The notes under the pieces were generated by a model. The model worked only from the letters and a program-made list of their open reading frames with translations. It did no database searches and was not told the origin of the DNA. From contig NBAZ01000021.1 in assembly GCA_002794735.1 (NCBI GenBank), forward strand, positions 124,001 to 188,000: a stretch of 64,000 nucleotides of DNA, read 5' to 3'. Numbering within the stretch: position 1 is the stretch's first letter; every line of letters begins with the position of its first letter. The position numbers and the translations under genes were made by a program. Of the stretch, positions 57,512-64,000 are shown one piece after another. Source of the DNA: Pyrrhoderma lamaoense (taxonomy: Eukaryota > Basidiomycota > Agaricomycetes > Hymenochaetales > Hymenochaetaceae).

Positions 57512-60500
57512 ATGCGCATTCTACCAAGGGAACAAGAAAAATTGTTCCTCCATCAAGTAAGCGGCGTCATTTCAGACATTAATGTCTCTTCAAATATTCA
57601 CCGATAGAAACTAACAATATGACCAGGCTGGATTTCTTGCGCAAAAACGGCTTGCTAGGGGTCTTCGGTTGAATAAGACGGAAGCAACTGCGTTGATTGC
57701 TTCCCAGCTTCAGGAAAGAATACGTGATGGGGCTCACAGTGTCGCAGAACTCATGCAACTTGGGAAGAGAATGCTAGGAAGAAGACATGTCCTTCCTTCG
57801 GTCGTACCTTTACTACATGAAATACAGGTTGAAGGGACATTTATTGATGGGTATGTTGCGTACACGATATCAAAACCGGATTTTTCAAGCTTAAGACATT
57901 TATATTTCTAGTGTATTCTTGGTGACCGTACATGACCCAATTTGCACAGAGTCTGGTGATTTGAACGAAGCACTTTATGGTTCTTTCCTACCCATCCCTT
58001 CAGACGACCTGTTCCCCATAATTGACGCTTCAGAATACGATCCAGTCAATGCCCCAGGTGCAGTTATTGTAAAGAAAGAAAAAATCTATATCAACTCCGG
58101 GAGAGAACGAGTGAAACTACGTGTAACTAATAATGGGGATAGGCCAGTTCAGGTAACGTAAAATCACATAATTTTTTACCTATTCACTAAGGACCTACCT
58201 CTTGTTAATCAGATTGGCTCGCACTATCACTTCATAGAGACGAACCCTGCGTTAATCTTTGATCGAGGGAAGGCCTACGGGAAGCGTCTAGATATCCCAG
58301 CAGGAACTGCTGTGCGCTTCGAACCTGGTGACACAAAGACGGTTACACTCGTCTCTATTGCAGGGAATAAGATTATTTCTGGTGGAAATGAAGTTGCAAG
58401 TGGTATTGTGGATATGTCAAGGAGAGATGATATCGTCGCGGCGCTCATTCAACGAGGATTTGGTTATAGACCAGAACCCGGTGCTCAAGAGTTGTCTATC
58501 GACACAACAATGAGTCGTGAATCGTATGCGTCGATGTTTGGACCGACAGTCGGAGATAGAGTTCGCCTGGGTGATTCGGCCCTTTGGATTGAGGTTGAAA
58601 GGGACCTGGTACGCACGAAAGTTTCTTTATATGCTACATGAAACTAATTTGTGCTTAAGACGCTTTACGGTGATGAAGTCAAGTTTGGTGGTGGGAAGAC
58701 TATCCGTGAGGGTATGGGTCAGGCAACGAACCGTTCAAGTCTCGAGACTATAGATTTGCTCATCTCGAATTGCCTCATCGTCGATTGGACGGGAATATAT
58801 AAAGTTGATTTTCTTCCCTCATTTACAAATTAATAAACACGAATTGATCATCATAACAGGCGGATATTGGTGTAAAAAATGGACGTATTGTTGGAATCGG
58901 TAAAGCTGGAAACCCAGATGTTATGTCTTCAGTCAATCCCTCTCTTGTTGTGGGCTCCTGTACGGAAGTCATTGCAGGAGAGAAGCTCATCATTACCGCT
59001 GGTACTATTGACGCACATGTTCACTATATCTGTCCTCAACAAGTTCGTGAGGCACTTGCCGCAGGTACAACAACACTAATCGGTGGGGGTACTGGTCCAA
59101 GTGCAGGGACCTGCGCTACAACTTGCACACCTAGTCCTTGGGACATGCGTATGATGATTAGTGCAACAGATTCAATGCCAATGAACTTTGCTTTTACCGG
59201 AAAAGGAAACGATTCGGGTCCCAGAGGCTTGGAAGAAATTATACGGGCTGGAGCAGCAGGTTTGAAGTTGCACGAAGATTGGGGCTCAACACCTGGAACT
59301 ATAAAAAACTGTTTGGATGTGGGCGATGAGTACGATGTTCAGGTTTGTTATTTCTTATATACATGAAATAAAGAGACCCCTGATTTTTTTAAATAGATAA
59401 ATATCCATACTGATACTCTGAATGAAAGTGGCTTTGTAGAGAGTGATTAAGTCATCTAATAAATCTAAGATTGCTTACTGACTTGATTTATGAGGCACGA
59501 TTGCGGCATTTGGTGGAAGAACAATTCATACGTATCACACTGAAGGAGCAGGTTCGTTCATCGTATCTATGTATAGCCTTCATCATTTTACAAATTATTT
59601 ATCGTAGGAGGAGGACATGCTCCAGATATAATTGTTGTATGTGAGCTCGACAATGTATTGCCTTCATCAACAAACCCTACGAGACCATACACAAACAATA
59701 CACTAGATGAGCATCTTGATGTATGTATCTTAATTGTGTAGGTTTGACACGGACTTATCTACATCTATAACAGATGCTCATGGTTTGCCACCATCTTGAT
59801 AAATCAATCCCTGAGGACTTATCCTTTGCAGAATCCCGGATTCGCGCAGAAACTGTAGCTGCCGAAGACGTTTTGCATGACATAGGCGCAATTAGTATGA
59901 TTTCATCTGATTCTCAAGCAATGGGTCGTGTTGGTGAGGTTGCGAGTCGTACTTGGAGAACAGCGAGCAAGATGCGCGAACTACGAGGACCCCTTACCGA
60001 TCTTGGTGACAAAGATGGTGTAGACAATGCAAGGGTTAAGAGATATATATCTAAATACACAATCAACCCGTAAGTCTTTCGTTCATCCGAGATTATAATG
60101 ACTAACTGCGACATATAATTTGTATCTAGTGCAATTACACATGGAATGGCACACTTGATAGGTTCTGTAGAAGTCGGTAAACTTGCCGATCTAGTACTGT
60201 GGAGGCCCGAGAACTTTGGCATCAAACCAGAGATCGTTTTGAAATCCGGGGTTATCGCATGGGGGCAGGTATGACAACCCATATCTTGAATTCCTTGAGT
60301 CTTGAAGTTGATACATGTTGAAATAGATGGGAGACGCAAATGCCTCTATACCAACAGTTCAGCCTTTCTATGGGCAACCTATGTGGGCATCGCAGCCGCT
60401 TGCTGCATCGCTAACCTCGGTTCTCTTCGTTTCGCAGGTGTCTATTGACGAAGGTATAATAGCGTCGTATAGTATTCGAAAACAAGTCGAAGCTGTTCGG

Positions 60501-60658
60501 GATGTAGAAATGTCAAAAAGCAAGATATGAAGTGGAATGACGTGACACCAAAGATGAAGGTTGATCCTGAAAGCTACGAAGTGACTGCAGATGGTGTCCT
60601 TATGGACTGCCCTCCTGCACAAAGGCTTCCATTAGGAAGAGTGTACAATTTGTTTTAG
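57512..60658 (+). CDS. Urease, nickel-dependent (single-chain fungal type)
   Basis: Urease hydrolyses urea to ammonia and carbamate in the cytosol. The ATG at 57512 gives [15 protein letters not shown], then an intron leads to the gamma-like part ([40 protein letters not shown]). The beta-like part follows ([53 protein letters not shown]). The alpha-like catalytic part has [32 protein letters not shown] (nickel His), [12 protein letters not shown] (carbamylated Lys), [27 protein letters not shown] (nickel His), [13 protein letters not shown] (catalytic His) and [15 protein letters not shown] (nickel Asp). It ends with [10 protein letters not shown] at 60658. Near 60504 one base appears missing: VRDV, then [17 protein letters not shown] in another frame; the uncorrected frame stops at 60530. 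Accessory genes (ureD, ureF, ureG) are not in the window. Confidence 0.95.
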
Positions 60659-60840
60659 AATTATAATTTCACATGTATCTTTTCGGAGGAAATTTAGATA
60701 TTGAAGAAATTTTCAACCTGACTATACGATTAACTTATATGAAAAAAAAAACAATGCAACATCATAAGTAACTCTGGGATAGAGTAGAACATGATGTCTG
60801 ATTAGCGGTAAGAATCAGTAATTCAAAAAAAGTCAATCTA

Positions 60841-60914
60841 TAGCGACAACTGGTATCGATCCAGTGACCTCAAGGTTATGAGCCTTGCGCGCTCGACCAC
60901 TGCGCCATGCCGCT
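60841..60914 (-). tRNA. tRNA-Met (anticodon CAT)
   Basis: Read on the minus strand, a full cloverleaf forms. Acceptor stem AGCGGCA pairs with TGTCGCT (one G-T), followed by discriminator A. The D-arm is GCGC..GCGC, the anticodon arm CAAGG-CTCATAA-CCTTG with anticodon CAT, the variable loop AGGTC, and the T-arm ACTGG-ATCGATA-CCAGT. There is no intron and no encoded CCA. Internal A and B boxes are present as expected for RNA polymerase III. Elongator or initiator identity is not certain; the A-T first pair could suit an initiator, but the T-loop does not clearly settle it. Confidence 0.93.
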
Positions 60915-61437
60915 GCGAATAATCTAGTTTTCGCTGTAGCTATGACGGTTTCCATGTGATGATCAATGCATTTCTTCTGAAAATAAATGGTAAATATCAT
61001 ATAATTAAAGTTGAATATTTTAGCTACTAATGATTACTCCATGAAGCATAAGGATTACCTGAAATTTGAGTTGTATTGAAGTCTTCGAAAACGAAGGTTC
61101 TCACGAATGTACTCAGTGGCTTCGGGCATTCGGGCATAGTGAGAAAAAATAGATATTATAGTGAGTTCAATTAAGGGATAATAACAAGATAATGCAATGG
61201 ATCATAATGAGTGTGGAGTGGCGGAAAGATACAGTTACTATATAATAGCACAGCTATCACTATATATAAGATAGAATGAAAAAAAAAGAAAACATTAGCA
61301 TTAGCAACAACAAAGCATGGTAGAAAAAAAAAGAGTCAGAAAACAACACTGAAGATGCGACAAAGCAACGGATATGAGATCCAAAATATGCAGCATATGT
61401 ATGTTAGTGCATGCTATAGAAGAGGTTCCCTATGCTC
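60915..61437. other. Intergenic region
   Basis: AT-rich DNA with short A-runs (near 61278-61286 and 61325-61332). No gene seen. Confidence 0.4.
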
Positions 61438-62447
61438 CTAAAATTCAATGCGAAGACTGGATGGTCGATACTTAAAGTTACGCCTCCTTGCAAGTGCAGC
61501 GCCTTTTTCGCGCCCATCGTGTTCAGCCAAAGCCCTTTCAGCGATATACTTATGCATACGTTTTACCTCCTCGTTATCTGCAAAAGCTAGGTGGCCAGCG
61601 TCTTTAACAGACGCCGCGGTGAACTTATGTGGGGTCTTTTCATCAGCTTCCAAGGTAATAAATTCGAGCTCGTCCTCCTTTGCCGTGAAATTGTCTATAA
61701 CCTTCAGTATATAATCATCTTCTATTGTGAAGTTATCTTCGACCATGGTCAGGGAGCGGCCATCATCAATGTCGGAAGTGCAGAAAGTGTCGGAAGTGCC
61801 AGCCTCAGATACGGTCGTAGAAGGCAGATAAAATAGGTCATCTACATGCAGCATATCCGAATTGAGGAGTGCCATTAACACAAATATTTAAGCACATACA
61901 CCAGTGTACCACGGTACTCACCACTACTGAGACTGAATAGATCAGCCTTGAGTAGACCAGACAGGTACACACATATATTTATCAGCATAGTATCACCCAG
62001 TTGTCGCGAATGACCTACAAAGTTTTCACCAAGATCTAAACTTAGTCCTTCAAATTCAATCCCGTTATGAGCTATCGATCGGTCTTTAGCTTGCTCTTTG
62101 TACGAGCTCTCAGACGGAGAGCTTATATCAACGCGGTAGAGAACGTGGACCAAAGACTCTGTGCTTGCCTACATGAACAGAAGGATCAGTCAGGTTTGAC
62201 GCGTAAATCGCGAGCACGTCACGCGGTGGCTTCAAATACGGGAGAACCAACCACTCGGTACAGCACATTTTAACAAGTTATGACTCACAGTATCAAGGAC
62301 AGGACAGCTAGCATCTTGTAACCTATAATACTCTTCAACTCTCCTTGTGTGGTTTCGTCGCACGAGCGATTTGACGGATAAACTGGTGGGAAACCACCGT
62401 GTGAATGTCTTTGTCTTGGTTGACTGTTCCTGAAGAATGATTGCCAT
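61438..62447 (-). CDS. Unrecognised three-exon protein
   Basis: I do not recognise the family. The ATG at 62447 gives MAIILQEQSTKTKTFTRWFP, a basic region (SLVRRNHTRRVEEYYRLQDA) and CPVLDT. Intron GTGAGT..ATGTAG joins in phase 0 to ASTESLVHVLYRVDISSPSE, LSLDLGENFVGHSRQLGDTM and LINICVYLSGLLKADLFSLSS. A second intron GTGAGT..ATGTAG joins in phase 1 to DDLFYLPSTTVSEAGTS, an acidic region, and a basic C-terminus (GAALARRRNFKYRPSSLRIE). All three exons fit without a frame break, which supports a real gene. There are no membrane spans or signal peptide, so it is a soluble intracellular protein. I cannot infer a function. Confidence 0.62.
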
Positions 62448-62853
62448 GGTCTATGAAATAGTGAGGGAAGAAAGAATATTGGAAATTCAATGGAAGGAAT
62501 AAGAGGACAAAATGTTTCAGTGACTGGAACGAGCTGTAAAGTGAATAGAACCAAACCAATGAGCCTCTGTCCAGCTACCGTGGGAATATAACTAACCGAG
62601 TTTTCTGGACATAAAGAAGGACAAACGAGACATATCCTCTTACATGTAATATGCTATAAGAATAGGATTTAGCTTACTTGACAACAGAATATGATAATGG
62701 TTGGATAAGTCTCATTGTTATTAACAAACAACTAACTATACACTCGGATATAATGATCGATGCAGAAACAATCAACATAGAAGTTTGACAATAAAGTCCC
62801 ATTACATGTGTACATGTATAACGGTAAACCTCGAATCGGATACGGGTTTGTAG
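62448..62853. other. Intergenic region
   Basis: About 400 bp between two co-oriented genes. Nothing supported. Confidence 0.4.
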
Positions 62854-63709
62854 CTATAGTTGAAACACAAAGTTATTTATTATCACACTATCAGCTGGTC
62901 TAGATGGCGGTGAGACAACTTCTGTACTCAATGGTGAACTAGTTGGCTGTTGTCTCCTCTGCTTTATGGGGCTGGTAGCAGAACGTTGCGGGCTCGGGTT
63001 TATGGCGCGACTAGCTAAAACTCGATGCGCAGTAAAATCAGTATCCACACGTAATTTTTTCTTGCTCGAATTATCTCCTTGGGTCCTGGCATCATCTCTA
63101 GTGCAGCTTTCGACACCGGGCTCTCGAAGATCATCTGGTTTATTAGAGACTATGTGGTGCTCTGACCCAGAACAAGCACCTCCTCCGCTATTTGAACAGA
63201 GAGAAGTTGTCATTGAGGGCCCTACATCAGACCGTGGATCACTCCCTAAGACTTCATTGGCAATTTCCGAGTCTGTGCAGGGAAAACTACAATTTGGGTA
63301 CCGTTTTAGCTTAGACTCGTACCAGGAGTCGATTTCTCTCTGTCGTTCAGGATCGAGTTCAGGAAGCCTTGGAGGCAGGACATATTTTCCTATTGCCTTG
63401 TTTTGGTCTTCATCATTTTCAATCAATTCACTAATTCCGGCTATTATGGGGTTATGAACGTATGAATCTCCAGATGAATTGATATTTTGGTTGGTTGAAC
63501 GAGTACAAACTAGCGTCCCGATTCCTTTGTCTCCGTTTAAAGTGGGCTGCTCTTCCTTAAAACAGACGTAGAGCTGAAATTAGTGTGGGTGCTTTTTAAT
63601 GTTGCGTTCTGTGACTCACAAAAAAATAATTCCTGGGTTTTTTTTGTAGTAATACTGAATTGTCGTTGTCTAGATCCTGGGTCAGTGAGGTTTCGCTTTG
63701 CAATGACAT
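62854..63709 (-). CDS. Unrecognised Ser-rich protein, two exons
   Basis: I do not recognise the family. I chose the ATG at 63709 (MSLQSETSLTQDLDNDNSVL) over the longer overlapping frame that begins with TTG, because only this frame meets the donor in phase 0 (NYFF|GTGAGT). It joins through acceptor TTTCAG to LYVCFKEEQPTLNGDKGIGT without a stop. The second exon continues PIIAGISELIENDEDQNKA, a conserved-looking charged stretch (PPRLPELDPERQREIDSWYE, SKLKRYPNCSFPCTD), then a Ser/Gly-rich and basic region (GDNSSKKKLRVDTDF, SPIKQRRQQPTSSPLS), ending VIINNFVFQL at 62854. It is soluble by composition. A transcript would confirm the start and splice. Confidence 0.6.
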
Positions 63710-64000
63710 TTTCTGTCACGTAGCAAACGACGTTAGCAAATATATATTGATAATGGAGTGGCAATAAGGAGGAGGAGGAAGACTTGGATGGATGGTGGCA
63801 GAGAACAAGAGTGGTTCGATTCGGTTATATATCGTGTTAGAACAAAGGGAACGGCTTTATTGTCTCCGATCTTGTAAGTTAAACTGTGTCCTGAGGGAAA
63901 GTTAGGCTGTAATTTACAGGATAAAATGCTAGTATCAAAGACATTCTTTCAGTTCCAGAATGTAAAAATGGCTACTTTTGATAATTATGTAGCTGCGTTA
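63710..64000. other. Upstream region at window edge
   Basis: About 290 bp upstream of the last gene. A purine-rich GGA/GAA run lies at 63770-63790. Nothing else is supported. Confidence 0.35.

Noticed and set aside
1..64000. Transposon or retroelement
   Set aside because: I looked for reverse transcriptase, integrase and transposase motifs and for long terminal or inverted repeats and saw none by eye; short or degenerate elements could be missed.

Overview
This window looks like nuclear DNA of a filamentous basidiomycete, most likely an agaricomycete. Genes sit on both strands and are split by many short (about 45-80 nt) GT..AG introns. Several families typical of these fungi are present: DUF6534-like and DUF6533-like membrane proteins, single-pass surface proteins with PPxY tails, a CBM1-linked GH5 mannanase, an F-box/LRR protein and a kinase carrying a DUF4238-like front end. 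There are no operons, CRISPR arrays or recognisable transposons. The only RNA gene I can support is one tRNA-Met(CAT).

Layout. 0-6.5 kb: the 3' part of the APC/C TPR subunit Cdc16/Cut9, a paraoxonase-like gene on the other strand with several broken frames, and a many-exon DUF6534-like membrane protein. 7-8.2 kb: a Mim1/Tom13 mitochondrial outer-membrane biogenesis protein. 9.5-19 kb: a cluster of three paralogous type I membrane proteins (A, B, C), plus a smaller one (D) on the opposite strand; the ribosome-biogenesis WD protein Ytm1 is inserted between A and B. 19.3-24.8 kb: a divergent pair of Rieske-type oxygenase alpha subunits around a roughly 1.2 kb shared promoter region. 25-27.5 kb: the DUF4238-like/TKL kinase fusion. 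28-30 kb: secreted beta-mannanase. 30.6-33 kb: Tvp38-family Golgi membrane protein. 34-38 kb: two low-complexity genes I do not recognise. 41-48 kb: two DUF6533-type genes in opposite orientation around an F-box/LRR gene. 50-54.8 kb: a large unrecognised Ser/acidic/Gln-Met-rich protein. 55.8-60.7 kb: a metallo-beta-lactamase-fold hydrolase and urease. 60.8 kb: tRNA-Met. 61.4-63.7 kb: two unrecognised genes.

Cooperation. The genes do not form one pathway. Housekeeping genes (Cdc16, Mim1, Ytm1, Tvp38, urease, tRNA) are interspersed with lineage-specific surface and signalling genes. The two most coherent locus-level units are the A-B-C membrane protein family and the divergent Rieske pair, both local duplications. 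A caution runs through the annotation: single-base frame breaks occur even in Cdc16 and urease, genes expected to be intact. Some apparent pseudogenes may therefore be residual assembly indels rather than real decay.
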